Shown here: one piece after another, positions 43,602-53,217 of the stretch
How positions within the stretch are numbered: the stretch's first letter is position 1
Layout: every line of letters begins with the position of its first letter
NCBI RefSeq assembly: GCF_000190535.1
Contig: NC_015160.1
Span: forward strand, 2,108,001-2,172,000
DNA: 64,000 nt
Source: Odoribacter splanchnicus DSM 20712
GTDB lineage: Bacteria > Bacteroidota > Bacteroidia > Bacteroidales > Marinifilaceae
Direction of reading: 5' to 3'
Translations under genes and position numbers: made by a program
The notes under the pieces: model-generated
Databases searched by the model: none
The model's input: the letters and a program-made list of their open reading frames with translations, nothing else
What the model was told of the DNA's origin: nothing

Positions 43602-44975
43602 ATGAACTTCGTTGATAGAATAGAAGAAACAGCACGACTGAGGGATGCTCTTTCAAGAGAGAAGTCCTCGTTGGTCGTAGTGTACGGTCGCAGGCGGTTG
43701 GGTAAGTCAACACTTATCAAAAGGGTGTTGTCGGACAGTGATGTATATTTCCTTGCCGACCGTTCCGAAGGGCAACATCAAAGAACTTTGCTTGCAAAGG
43801 TGGTAGCACAAGTATTTCCTGATTTTGATAAGCTGACTTATCCGGATTGGGAATCTCTGTTTCGTGCGGTCAATTATCGCACAGACAAGCGTTTCACGTT
43901 ATGCTTGGATGAATTTCCATATCTTGTGGAGCAATCCCCGGAACTGCCGTCAGTGTTGCAGAAGCTTGTTGATGAGAAGCAGTTGAAGTATAATCTTGTA
44001 CTTTGTGGTTCATCACAGAATATGATGTATGGACTGTTTCTTGATTCTACTGCACCTCTCTATGGCCGTGCTGATGAGATAATGAGACTTGCGCCGATAC
44101 GTTTGCCGTATATTCAGGAGGCTTTGAACCTTGATGCTGTGAGTGCCGTTGAAGAGTATGCTGTATGGGGCGGTGTACCTCGTTATTGGGAACTAAGAGA
44201 AAACAGAAACTCACTTTCCGATGCGTTGTGGCACAATATCCTTTCGATAAATGGGACTCTTTACGAGGAGCCGATAAAACTGTTTCAGGATGATGTGAAG
44301 GATATTGTCAAGACTTCTACAATCATGTCCTATATCGGCTCCGGTGCAAATCGTCTTTCTGAGATTGCTGCCAGATGTAATGAGCCTGCAACTAATCTGT
44401 CACGTCCGTTGAAGAAACTTATTGACCTCGGATTTTTAGAGAAAGATGTTCCGTTCGGAATTGACGAAAAGAATGCGAAAAAGAGCCTATATAAGATTGC
44501 AGACCCATTTATGGCATTCTACTATCAGTTTGTCGTACCAAACCGTTCGTTCATTGAGCTTGGTCGTCGTTTGCCATTAGAACAGGCTTTGGCAGTCCAT
44601 TTCCCGGAGTATGTGAGTATGCATTGGGAAAAACTATGCAGGGACGCTGTAACGGGAAATATGGTCAATGGAATTGTTTACGGTAAGGCAAAACGCTGGT
44701 GGGGACCGGTTCTCAATGAGAGGAAAGAACCGGAACAAATAGAGATTGATGTGATGGCCGAGTCGCTGGATAAAAAATATTTGTTAGTTGGCGAATGCAA
44801 ATGGACAAATCTGGAGAATGGCAAACAACTTACAGCCGAGCTTCTCCGTAAAGCCAACCTGCTGCCATTTGCCAAGAATTACAATATTCTCCCGGTCTTA
44901 TTTCTTAAGAATGCACCGAAAGATGATGTCGGAAATGCGATGTTGCCGGAAAATGTTGTTGAGTTGATGAAATGA
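43602..44975 (+). CDS. AAA+ ATPase with C-terminal DUF234 nuclease-like domain
   Basis: A 457-residue ATP-binding protein of the archaeal-ATPase/DUF234 kind. Walker A is VVYGRRRLGKSTLIKRV and Walker B is FTLCLDEFPYLVEQ; sensor residues sit in LVLCGSSQNMM. A winged helix follows (LSEIAARCNEPATNLSRPLK). The C-terminal domain has a PD-(D/E)xK-like core: EQIEIDVMAES then LLVGECKW. Many such genes are found on mobile elements and are suspected defence or toxin-like ATPases, but no function is proven. A palindrome framing its promoter suggests tight control. The next gene starts 20 bp on and probably belongs with it. Confidence 0.85.
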   Translation: MNFVDRIEETARLRDALSREKSSLVVVYGRRRLGKSTLIKRVLSDSDVYFLADRSEGQHQRTLLAKVVAQVFPDFDKLTYPDWESLFRAVNYRTDKRFTLCLDEFPYLVEQSPELPSVLQKLVDEKQLKYNLVLCGSSQNMMYGLFLDSTAPLYGRADEIMRLAPIRLPYIQEALNLDAVSAVEEYAVWGGVPRYWELRENRNSLSDALWHNILSINGTLYEEPIKLFQDDVKDIVKTSTIMSYIGSGANRLSEIAARCNEPATNLSRPLKKLIDLGFLEKDVPFGIDEKNAKKSLYKIADPFMAFYYQFVVPNRSFIELGRRLPLEQALAVHFPEYVSMHWEKLCRDAVTGNMVNGIVYGKAKRWWGPVLNERKEPEQIEIDVMAESLDKKYLLVGECKWTNLENGKQLTAELLRKANLLPFAKNYNILPVLFLKNAPKDDVGNAMLPENVVELMK

Positions 44976-44995
44976 ATTGACAAAATTAAAGAACT

Positions 44996-45598
44996 ATGAG
45001 CGGAGGATATTTTGATAGGAGCACATACGCAATGCGTGAGATTGCCAATACTATTGAGCGCGATATTGCGAGGGCATTGAAACCTAAACCTGAGAAAATT
45101 CAAGAGGACTATTGGACTATTTACGAGAAAGATTGCTTTGGCTCATACCATAGTCATAAAGATTTCATGAGTTTTGGGAGCTATGAAGATGCGGAGTCTT
45201 TTCTTCTGAGAGATAAAACCATTGTCAAGGCGGAACAAAAATACGCAGACCGACGATTCTTTGATGATGGGGTGATTTTCCAATCGAAAAAGCGATATAT
45301 GTCAGATGTTCCTGATGACGAACAGATTCCGGTATTGTACTCAATCCATCATTGTTATTATGACCATTATCCGTATAATGCTGATGTATTGGAACTATCG
45401 AATGAGACGATTGATGCGATGAAGGAGGCATATCGGCAAATTCGTATAGCAGAGATATATGCTACTCGTGTAGATTGGATGATGAGTGGTGATGATAGCG
45501 AAGAGAGTTTCCGTGAACGCATCAAGGAAGATTTGGAAGAGTTTGAAAAGGAATATGCCACTAAAGACTGGACTTTTTCAGATGACAATGATGAATAA
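44996..45598 (+). CDS. Uncharacterised acidic protein with an MSGGYFD N-terminus
   Basis: A 200-residue protein. The opening MSGGYFDRSTYAMREIANTI followed by an ERDIARAL helix resembles short phage and island proteins that begin MSGGxFDYxQY, whose role is unknown. Residues 60-115 carry a mixed alpha/beta stretch, and the tail is strongly acidic (EDLEEFEKEYATKDWTFSDD). The acidic end and the position 20 bp after an ATPase gene would suit an inhibitor or partner of that ATPase, but this is only suggestive. Confidence 0.6.
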   Translation: MSGGYFDRSTYAMREIANTIERDIARALKPKPEKIQEDYWTIYEKDCFGSYHSHKDFMSFGSYEDAESFLLRDKTIVKAEQKYADRRFFDDGVIFQSKKRYMSDVPDDEQIPVLYSIHHCYYDHYPYNADVLELSNETIDAMKEAYRQIRIAEIYATRVDWMMSGDDSEESFRERIKEDLEEFEKEYATKDWTFSDDNDE

Positions 45599-45672
45599 AA
45601 GAACATGTCAATCAAGTGGTTGGTATGGTGTAATGACTAATCATTGCGCTTTGAATAATATATGGAAGTAGG

Positions 45673-45699
45673 GAACTATCCGAAAAACTGGGATAGTTC
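45673..45699 (+). terminator. Hairpin after the ATPase/acidic-protein pair
   Basis: GAACTATCC (45673-45681) and GGATAGTTC (45691-45699) form a perfect 9-bp stem. No long T-run follows, so it may be a weak terminator. It lies in the 45599-45862 gap. Confidence 0.5.
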
Positions 45700-45807
45700 A
45701 GTCGGAAATTCAAGAAAAATTAGCATGGATGATAATTAGTCTATGTACCCATCCTGTCCCAAAAAACCACTCAGTCTTATTCCAAATCAATATAACAGAC
45801 TATTTGC

Positions 45808-45838
45808 TTGGCGATGTTCACAAATTTGTTTATTTTTG
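45808..45838 (+). promoter_or_regulatory. Promoter of the restriction-modification regulator
   Basis: TTG at 45808-45810 and TATTTTTG at 45831-45838 are spaced by 20 bp, a good Bacteroidota promoter. It lies 24 bp before the ATG of the small helix-turn-helix gene. A short repeated ATGTA word (45845-45858) just downstream could be its operator. Confidence 0.6.
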
Positions 45839-45862
45839 CACATAAATGTAGATGTAAATTCA

Positions 45863-46072
45863 ATGGAAAAGAAAGAGTATAGAAATCGCATTCGGGTTAT
45901 TTTAGCCGAGAAGATGATTACAAACACCTATTTGGCAGAACAGCTTGGCGTGTCGAAAATGACAATAAGTCGCTGGTGTACCAATACCACACAGCCAAGT
46001 GCACCGCAATTGATTGAGATTTCTCAGATATTGCAGTGTGATTTGAAAGATTTATATGAAATGGTAAAGTAG
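45863..46072 (+). CDS. Small XRE-family regulator next to a methyltransferase (controller-like)
   Basis: A 69-residue protein, nearly all helix-turn-helix: RVILAEKMITNTYLAEQLGV then SKMTISRWCTNTTQPSAPQL. The start at 45863 is chosen over the upstream frame because the domain begins there, and a promoter lies just before it. Its place 13 bp before a C5 methyltransferase gene fits a controller (C) protein or orphan regulator of a type II restriction-modification locus. It is intact although the downstream methyltransferase is not. Confidence 0.8.
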   Translation: MEKKEYRNRIRVILAEKMITNTYLAEQLGVSKMTISRWCTNTTQPSAPQLIEISQILQCDLKDLYEMVK

Positions 46073-46085
46073 TCTGAGAAAGGAA

Positions 46086-46343
46086 ATGATGAAAAAAAAA
46101 TATACATTCATAGACCTGTTTGCTGGTATCGGTGGATTTCATACAGCAATGCATTATGTTGGTGGTAAGTGCGTTTTTGCCAGTGAATGGGATAAAAATG
46201 CTCGTTTGTCATATGAAGCAAACTATAAAAATATTGAGCCTAAGCTTTTCAAAAAAGACAAGGATGGAAAATATCTTTATTTTAATGAAGGAATTCCTGT
46301 CCACACTTTCGATTTGGATATACCGGACAATAAGCGTATATAA
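46086..46343 (+). pseudogene. N-terminal fragment of a C5-cytosine DNA methyltransferase
   Basis: The frame encodes 85 residues with methyltransferase motif I (FIDLFAGIGGFHTAMHYVGG) and motif II region (CVFASEWDKNARLSYEANY), then TFDLDIPDNKRI and a stop. The catalytic PCQ motif, target-recognition domain and motifs VI-X, about 250-300 residues, are missing. After DIPDN the family would continue toward the hDiLxGGFPCQ block; here the sequence instead switches into the frame of a restriction nuclease. This is a deletion scar, so no functional methyltransferase is left in this locus. Confidence 0.85.
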
Positions 46344-48216
46344 ACAATCTCACAACGACAATATACTTGAAAGCAAGGAATATCAGTCCGAAAGCAGAGG
46401 ACGAAAACAGAAGCACAACACTCTACTGGATGTGATAATAGCCCTAAGGGATTTCAACAGAAACAATCAGAACTATTTTACATTCGTGGCCAAGAACGTT
46501 CATTCCGGTTATAACAAAATCAACTGGAACAAGACCATAACTTCATCGCAAGCCATCATACAAAGAGGAAGTCCTGTTTACATCGAGCCGGTAAACAGGA
46601 AGAAAATGGTGAATTTTGACGAGGAGCTGCTTGTCATATATTTCTCCATTTTGAATTACATTCGAGAGACGCATGGATTCTCCTTTGAAATCAATATCCA
46701 ATATCCGCTTATCAGTTGTGACAAGTTGAAGAAGTCCTATATTGACAGGAATCTTGGATGCCGAAGACTGAAACAAATCAAGTACAAATATTTCTCGGAC
46801 AAGGCTCTTCGGATATGGGATTTGTGTTACGCTTTCTTTGACAGGGAGTATAAGATTGCGATGAACAGGCAGTCGGAGGACTATTTGCTGGCAAAAGATT
46901 TCGAGCACATTTTTGAAGTCATGATTGACACTCTGGTAAGTGGTAATGACAAGCAAAACCTGCCAAAAGAACTGACGGAACAAAGAGACGGCAAGCTGGT
47001 TGACCACATGTTTGTCGGGCAAGGGCTTATCGAGCAGTCTGATTTGACTTCCGAACTCACTTATTACATTGGAGACAGCAAGTATTACAAACGTTCCAAG
47101 AATGACAGAACACAACTTGGCGACAAATCGATATACAAGCAATACACATACGCCAGAAATGTCATTCAGTGGAATATGAATCTGTTTTTGGACGGTGACG
47201 GTAACGGAGCGCATCCTCAGTTAAGGGATGCATTGACTGAAGGATATAATCCTATCCCCAATTTCTTTATCAGTGCCCGGATTCCTAACAAAAAGACTGG
47301 CGGAGGCAAATTTCTGTCCTTTGATGATAAGGAGTTGAAAGCGCAGGATGGTGGAGTACAGTTGAACCGCCAATTTGAAAATCGTCTGTTTGACAGGGAT
47401 ACGCTGTTGTTGTGCCACTATGATGTAAACTTTTTGTACATCGTATCGTTGTATGGTCGCAACAATAAGAGTGCACAAGCAGCATGGCGAGAGTATGTTC
47501 GCAAAGAATTCAGAAATAAGATTCAAGGTACTCTAAATCGACTCTACACATTCAGAACTCTGCAGCCACGTGATAGCATGGATTGCTATCAGTTCATTCA
47601 GGATAATTTCCAACGGCTGAACGGCAAATTGTATCGTCCGAAGAGTGACAGTAATTATCTGATTCTTGCTCTGATGAAGGATGAAGATTCCGATATATGG
47701 AACTCTCTCAAAATAAAATCAGCAACGATAAAAAGGGAAACGGCTCAAAGTAAAGAGCTTTTGGAAACTTTACAGACACATTTCTATGTCAGTGATCCGT
47801 TTGAACTTGAAACGGAGTTTCATATCGATAGCATTGACAATGTCGGAACTTTGGAACAACAACCGAAACAGGAGTTTAGGAATATCCTTACTGGATTGGT
47901 ACGGAGAACCGATGCAGATTATTCAGATTTTGACAGTCATATCGCAAAGACATATACTATGGAGAAGATACCTACATCTATCAATGTGTTGGATATCAGG
48001 TATTTCCTGCCTATGGTTGGTGGAGAGATTGATGGTTATTATAAAGTTGAGAAAGTATATTTGGGCACTAAGAACGGAAATCTATGCCTAAAGTTAAATT
48101 TGTCCTCCTTTATTTCATTGGGCAGCAGTCGAACTCCCATATATCGCATAAAAATGCAGCCGGGAGAATTGATTTCCAATGATTTGATGGTGGAATTATA
48201 CGAACAAAGGATTTAA
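46344..48216 (+). pseudogene. LlaJI-like restriction endonuclease, 5'-truncated
   Basis: From 46344 an open frame of ~620 codons continues with no start codon of its own: YKQSHNDNILESKEYQ, then NYFTFVAKNVHSGYNKINW and TITSSQAIIQRGSPVYIE. This recalls the N-terminal part of LlaJI/McrC-type nuclease subunits. A PD-(D/E)xK active site is visible as GKLVDHMFVGQ followed by YYIGDSKYYK (47071-47091). The missing first residues, and a missing McrB-like GTPase gene that usually sits between methyltransferase and LlaJI nuclease, point to one deletion reaching into both ends. A downstream internal start might still give a shorter protein. The upstream part of a longer frame (46120-46343) is the methyltransferase read out of frame. 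Confidence 0.65.
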
Positions 48217-48230
48217 AATTAATGTAGAAT

Positions 48231-49838
48231 ATGAGAATAAAAGAAATAAAACTCCGACATTTTAAACGTTTTACAGATCTTACCATTTGTGGTATTCCCG
48301 AAACAGCAAAACTTGTTGTTTTAGTCGGGCCGAATGGGTGTGGAAAAACATCGATTTTTGAAGCATTCAATCATTGGTATCGTTATCGAGGGTTTAGACA
48401 CGGAAGTGATGGTGCATATTATCTAAAAACAGGTGAGATAACTACCGAATTCGAAAGTAACTGGCTGTATGATGTGGTTAATGTGACGACATATGATTGC
48501 CCATTAACGAATCAATCAGAAATCCACGGTAAGTTTTATTTCAGAACTGCTCATCGAAATGAACCTGATTTTATAACTCAAAGTTTATCAAGACAGAATA
48601 ATCCGATTGATAATATTAGGTTTAATACCCTCATGGAAACAGAGACAACTGTTTCCGAGAACTATCAGCGCATAGTGTCTCTAACATTGTCAAATGTGTA
48701 TGATACTTCATTTGATAACGAATCTGTAAAAACTTTAAGAGAAAGAATAATTGGTCGTGTTAGAAATTCAGTCAAAAATGTATTCGAAGATTTAGAGTTA
48801 TCTTCCATTGGTGATCCGTTAAGCAATGGAAGTTTCTTTTTTACCAAAGGAACAGCCCAAAATTTCCATTATAAGAATCTTTCTGCTGGCGAGAAAGCTG
48901 CATTTGATTTAATTCTTGATATAATTATTAAATCAGAATATTTTGACAATACTATATATTGCATAGACGAACCGGAAGTACATATGCATACTGCTCTTCA
49001 AGCTAAATTATTGAACGAACTCTATCAACTTATTTCCGAAAGATCACAATTATGGATTGCCACTCATTCTATTGGGATGCTTAATAAAGCAAAAGAATTA
49101 GAAGAAGAAGCACCTGGTAGTGTATGCTTCTTATGTTTCGATGAACTTAATCCAGACACTCAGATTGTCTTAACTCCAACAACTGTCAACACTGTAATTT
49201 GGAATAAATTTCTTGAATTGTCCTTTGGCGATTTTGCCAAAATTATCGCTCCCTCTCAAATCGTTTTTTGTGAAGGTACAAAAAGAGGACGCAAATACAA
49301 AGACTTTGATGCTCAGATATATACAAAAATCTTTTTTTCATCCTATCCTGATACCTCTTTTATCTCAATTGGTTCATGTAGTGAAATAGAAGATGAGAAC
49401 AACTTAAGTATGCGGATTATATCCCAAGCTTTAAAAAACTCAAAAATAATCAAACTTGTAGATCGTGATGATAAAAGTGATCAAGAAGTTGAAGAGTGTA
49501 ATGCGAAAGGCATAAAAGTTCTATGCAGACGCCACATAGAATGTTTTTTATATGATGACGAGATTATAACTAAGTTATGTATGTCGTTAGGGAAACAGGA
49601 TAAAGTTGAAGAATGCTTGGCTGCAAAACAATCAGAACTTAGTGACAGTATAAATCGAGGAAATCCTATTGACGACGTAAAATCGGCAGGAGGGCCAATA
49701 TATGTTGCTTTAAAACGTATTCTTGGGCTATCACAGTGCGGGAATACTCAGGAGCCTTTCATGCGAGATACTTTAGCTCCGTTAATAACTCCTGATACCA
49801 ACGTATTCAAAGAATTAGAACATGCTATTTTTGCATAA
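48231..49838 (+). CDS. OLD-family ATP-dependent nuclease (AAA + TOPRIM)
   Basis: A 535-residue protein. The ABC/SMC-like ATPase has Walker A VVLVGPNGCGKTSIFEAFNH, signature YKNLSAGEKAAFDLI, Walker B TIYCIDEPEVHMH and the H-loop LWIATHSIGM. A TOPRIM domain follows with the catalytic Glu in IVFCEGTKRGR and the DxD in IKLVDRDDKSD. This order is that of OLD nucleases and of GajA-like defence nucleases, which nick or degrade phage DNA when their ATPase is released. No UvrD-like GajB is next to it; SIR2 and HerA genes are. It is strongly AT-rich compared with the restriction gene just upstream (15-bp gap). Confidence 0.88.
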   Translation: MRIKEIKLRHFKRFTDLTICGIPETAKLVVLVGPNGCGKTSIFEAFNHWYRYRGFRHGSDGAYYLKTGEITTEFESNWLYDVVNVTTYDCPLTNQSEIHGKFYFRTAHRNEPDFITQSLSRQNNPIDNIRFNTLMETETTVSENYQRIVSLTLSNVYDTSFDNESVKTLRERIIGRVRNSVKNVFEDLELSSIGDPLSNGSFFFTKGTAQNFHYKNLSAGEKAAFDLILDIIIKSEYFDNTIYCIDEPEVHMHTALQAKLLNELYQLISERSQLWIATHSIGMLNKAKELEEEAPGSVCFLCFDELNPDTQIVLTPTTVNTVIWNKFLELSFGDFAKIIAPSQIVFCEGTKRGRKYKDFDAQIYTKIFFSSYPDTSFISIGSCSEIEDENNLSMRIISQALKNSKIIKLVDRDDKSDQEVEECNAKGIKVLCRRHIECFLYDDEIITKLCMSLGKQDKVEECLAAKQSELSDSINRGNPIDDVKSAGGPIYVALKRILGLSQCGNTQEPFMRDTLAPLITPDTNVFKELEHAIFA

Positions 49839-49953
49839 TGATACTAGGGAGTAACAAACAACGTTGGCATGATGAATATCCCCAATAAGATATTTTTAAG
49901 TAGTGCTGAAATTCCTTTAATAAAAGGAAGGATATTAAAGAAAACATCGACGA

Positions 49954-51120
49954 ATGAATATGGAAGATAGTAAAGATATTCAAGAAATAAAATTGAAGGT
50001 AAAAAAATACCTCGAATTGGAAAATGTTAGTGTTTTAGCAGGAGCTGGGACAAGTTTTCATTTGGGTGCTCCCATCATAAGAACTCTTCCAGAAGATTTA
50101 AAGGCGTCTTGTGCTTCTGAAATAACTAAATATTTTGGTGAAGATGCAAATATTCCATCATATGAAGATTTGTTTAATTGTCTTCAAGCGGATAGGTTTC
50201 TCCGAGAACAAAAACATGTGTGCGCCTGTGATATAAACAATAAAATTGTCGAAATGCAAAAATGGCTTTTCGATAAATGCGATACAAATAAAACAGAGCT
50301 CAATGATAATTATAAATGTGATGAAAATTTGCAAGCTAACAGATATTATTATCACGAAAAATTTATAAAGAAATTACTTCAAAGGCCTAATAATTTGCGA
50401 CGGGCAAATCTGTTTACTACAAATTATGATATGGCTTTTGATTACGCATTAGACAATTTGGGTGTCCATTATATAAATGGATTCATGGGCGTTCATAATC
50501 GTTGTTTCAGACCGGAAGTATATGATTATGATATTTACTATCCTGGACAAAGTGTTTCTGGAAAGGTTCATCGTGCAGAAAAAGTTTTGAGATATTATAA
50601 AATGCATGGCTCATTATCGTGGGTTTCCTCAAAGCCTACTCCATCAAACGTCTATGGGATAAATGAGGTAACTATGAATGGAAGATTTGAACCATCTATT
50701 GACAAACAGATTATTATATATCCATGTGTTAGCAAAAAGACATTTACGTTAGATTTGCCATATTCTGAATTGTTTCGTCAATTTTCACAAGCAATTATAC
50801 AACCTCAATCTGTTTTGTTTTGTTTAGGTTATTCGTTCTATGATGAACATATAAATGATATAATATACCAAGCATTGTCAATACCGTCATTTACACTTAT
50901 CATAGCTAATTATATTACAAATCCTGAAATACAAAAATTGAAGTGTTTAGATGACCCGAGAATAATAATTTTGGATGAAACAGATTCTGAACAATCAACT
51001 TTTGTAGGGTTCGTAAAAAACATAATGCCGGATTTGTACGAGGAAAATGAACAAATGATTGTCGTTGATACATTAAATAAATTATACCCTCAAGTCGAAA
51101 GAAAAGAAAAGGAAGCATAG
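49954..51120 (+). CDS. SIR2-domain protein, probable NAD-consuming defence effector
   Basis: A 388-residue protein with a SIR2_2-type domain across most of its length. The NAD-binding loop is VLAGAGTSFHLGAP, the ribose-binding block is NLFTTNYDMAFDYAL, and the active-site His lies in YKMHGSLSWVS. A C-terminal segment (QSVLFCLGYSFYDEHIND) completes the Rossmann fold. In SIR2-HerA and other defence systems such domains hydrolyse NAD and cause abortive infection. The HerA gene starts 3 bp after its stop, the arrangement of known SIR2-HerA systems. An ATG at 49960 is an alternative start. Confidence 0.88.
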   Translation: MNMEDSKDIQEIKLKVKKYLELENVSVLAGAGTSFHLGAPIIRTLPEDLKASCASEITKYFGEDANIPSYEDLFNCLQADRFLREQKHVCACDINNKIVEMQKWLFDKCDTNKTELNDNYKCDENLQANRYYYHEKFIKKLLQRPNNLRRANLFTTNYDMAFDYALDNLGVHYINGFMGVHNRCFRPEVYDYDIYYPGQSVSGKVHRAEKVLRYYKMHGSLSWVSSKPTPSNVYGINEVTMNGRFEPSIDKQIIIYPCVSKKTFTLDLPYSELFRQFSQAIIQPQSVLFCLGYSFYDEHINDIIYQALSIPSFTLIIANYITNPEIQKLKCLDDPRIIILDETDSEQSTFVGFVKNIMPDLYEENEQMIVVDTLNKLYPQVERKEKEA

Positions 51121-51123
51121 ACA

Positions 51124-53214
51124 ATGAACTATATAAACCAAAATAGAATAATTGGCAGAGTTTTATCTGTTGATAACTTCAGAGTCTTTATTAAGATTGA
51201 AGAACATATAATGGGTTCTTTTAAAAGTGGGGTCAACGACATTTATGAAGTTGCTCGAATTAATTCATATCTCATAATTCCTGTTGGTGCTGATAGAATT
51301 GTTGCTTTAATAACAAGGGTTACAATGAAAGAAGAAGTTGAATTGAACAGTAATTCTGCAAGTAGTATTTCATTACCATCCACAGCTCGTTATATTTCCG
51401 CAACAATGCTTGGTACGATAGCACAAAGGCAAAATAAAGATTGTTTTATACAAGGTGTGTATAGTTTCCCTTCATTAGATAATCCGGTTTGGTATGTTAC
51501 CGAAAATGATTTAGACCAAATTTTTGACAATAAGGTAAGTTCAGATACTATTGATTATCGAAAAGACTTTTATCTCCCGATAGGGACTTCTCCTGCATTT
51601 CAAAATTATAAAGTCAAAATATGTCCAGATCAATTTTTCGTAAAACATGCAGCAATATTGGGAAATACAGGTTCTGGAAAATCATGCACATTGACATCAA
51701 TTCTTAGAAACCTGTTTAAATTTGAGTATAATAGCAATACCATCCTCTCGAATGCGCATATTGTTATTTTTGATACTAATGGAGAATACAAGGATGCTTT
51801 TATTTCAGAGCAACAAAATAATGAATTGGAAAGGATTAATGCGTATTATTATGGTGGTGAGGGTCTGGTAAAAGTTCCATATTGGTTAATGAATTGGGAT
51901 GATTTTAAATTTTTATTATCTCCAGGAGAAGGAGTACAAGCCCCCATTTTAAATAGAGCAATTGGATTGGCAAAAAATGAGATAGAACTCACTAAAAAAG
52001 AAGGATTTCCAAATATTTATATTCAATACTTACAAGATATCGTAAATCAAATTAATGGCAGTGCTGAGGATTATTGGAAAATAAAAAACTATTCAGATGT
52101 TATATCTGATTTAATGTCACAAAACTTTAAACTTGACAATGGAGTATGCTTAAATGAAATTTTGTCTCAAATTCCAGATGCGACAACTTATAACAAGCCT
52201 GCTGCGAGTCAAATATCAAATGTAACAAAAAGTCTTGAAACATTTATTCGTGGTATGGAGGATAAGAATATGGAAATTCAGATTACGAATGAACAAAATA
52301 TAGATTTGCCCACTTGGTTTTCATATCAAGAGTTGTGTAAAAAATATATAGATGCTGCAATAAATCAAGATAGCACAAACAATAATAGAATCGCTGAGTA
52401 TTTATCAACATTAAGATTAAGAATGAATAGTTTTTTAAATGATAAAAGGATCGCTGTTCCTTTAATGCTGAAGGACTCAGAAGAAGCAAACAAGAATATT
52501 TTACCTCAATTCTTATCTTTAATTTTAGGTGATTTTAATAAAGTATATAAAAGTGAGGACGATCACTTCATAAATCAATACAACAATGATATTAGAATTG
52601 CAGATTCTAGCCGAACCAATCAAATAACAATCGTTGATGTGTCTCAACTTCCATACGAGGTATTAGAAACATTTGCAGGATTATTGGGAAGGATAATTCT
52701 TGAATTTGTTGCTAATTTTATTCCTGAACAGAGAGGAAAATATCCCATTGTAATAGTACTTGAAGAGGCTCAAAATTACATTGCAGAAAATAAAGACTCT
52801 ATTGCGAAAACAGTATTTGAAAGAATCGCTCGTGAAGGTAGAAAATATGGTATTTCCTTGATTGTGTCTAGTCAAAGACCATCGGAACTATCGAAGACCG
52901 TTCTTTCACAGTGTAATTCATTTATTATTCATCGTTTGCAGAACCCGGACGATCAAAAATATGTTCGAGGTTTAATCTCTAGTGCTAATGCCGACTTGTT
53001 AGATCAATTACCAATTATTCCACAACAACATGCAATTATAACAGGAGATTGTGTTCGGACACCTATTCAAGTGAGAATTGATGATGTTTCACCAACCCCC
53101 AATAGTCACAATCCGGAATTTGTGAATAATTGGATTAGCATTAATGATAGAATTAATCCGTCACAAATCTATGACGAAACATGTAAACGTTGGATAGGAA
53201 TAGATGGAAATTAA
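51124..53214 (+). CDS. HerA-type ATPase of the SIR2-HerA defence pair
   Basis: A 696-residue FtsK/HerA ATPase (DUF87). The N-terminal HAS-barrel-like region (NRIIGRVLSVDNFRVFIKIE) covers ~1-60. Walker A is AAILGNTGSGKSCTLTSI, Walker B is IVIVLEEAQNYIAEN, and the sensor/arginine-finger region is LIVSSQRPSELSKTVLSQCN then HRLQNPDDQKYV. It should form a hexamer that holds SIR2 dodecamers or oligomers and couples DNA recognition to NAD loss. Vsr starts 3 bp after its stop. Base composition is AT-rich like its two upstream neighbours. Confidence 0.9.
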   Translation: MNYINQNRIIGRVLSVDNFRVFIKIEEHIMGSFKSGVNDIYEVARINSYLIIPVGADRIVALITRVTMKEEVELNSNSASSISLPSTARYISATMLGTIAQRQNKDCFIQGVYSFPSLDNPVWYVTENDLDQIFDNKVSSDTIDYRKDFYLPIGTSPAFQNYKVKICPDQFFVKHAAILGNTGSGKSCTLTSILRNLFKFEYNSNTILSNAHIVIFDTNGEYKDAFISEQQNNELERINAYYYGGEGLVKVPYWLMNWDDFKFLLSPGEGVQAPILNRAIGLAKNEIELTKKEGFPNIYIQYLQDIVNQINGSAEDYWKIKNYSDVISDLMSQNFKLDNGVCLNEILSQIPDATTYNKPAASQISNVTKSLETFIRGMEDKNMEIQITNEQNIDLPTWFSYQELCKKYIDAAINQDSTNNNRIAEYLSTLRLRMNSFLNDKRIAVPLMLKDSEEANKNILPQFLSLILGDFNKVYKSEDDHFINQYNNDIRIADSSRTNQITIVDVSQLPYEVLETFAGLLGRIILEFVANFIPEQRGKYPIVIVLEEAQNYIAENKDSIAKTVFERIAREGRKYGISLIVSSQRPSELSKTVLSQCNSFIIHRLQNPDDQKYVRGLISSANADLLDQLPIIPQQHAIITGDCVRTPIQVRIDDVSPTPNSHNPEFVNNWISINDRINPSQIYDETCKRWIGIDGN

Positions 53215-53217
53215 TAA

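Noticed and set aside
46120..48216. A single 698-residue protein
   Set aside because: The first ~75 codons are the methyltransferase gene read in a wrong frame; only the part after ~46344 matches a nuclease.
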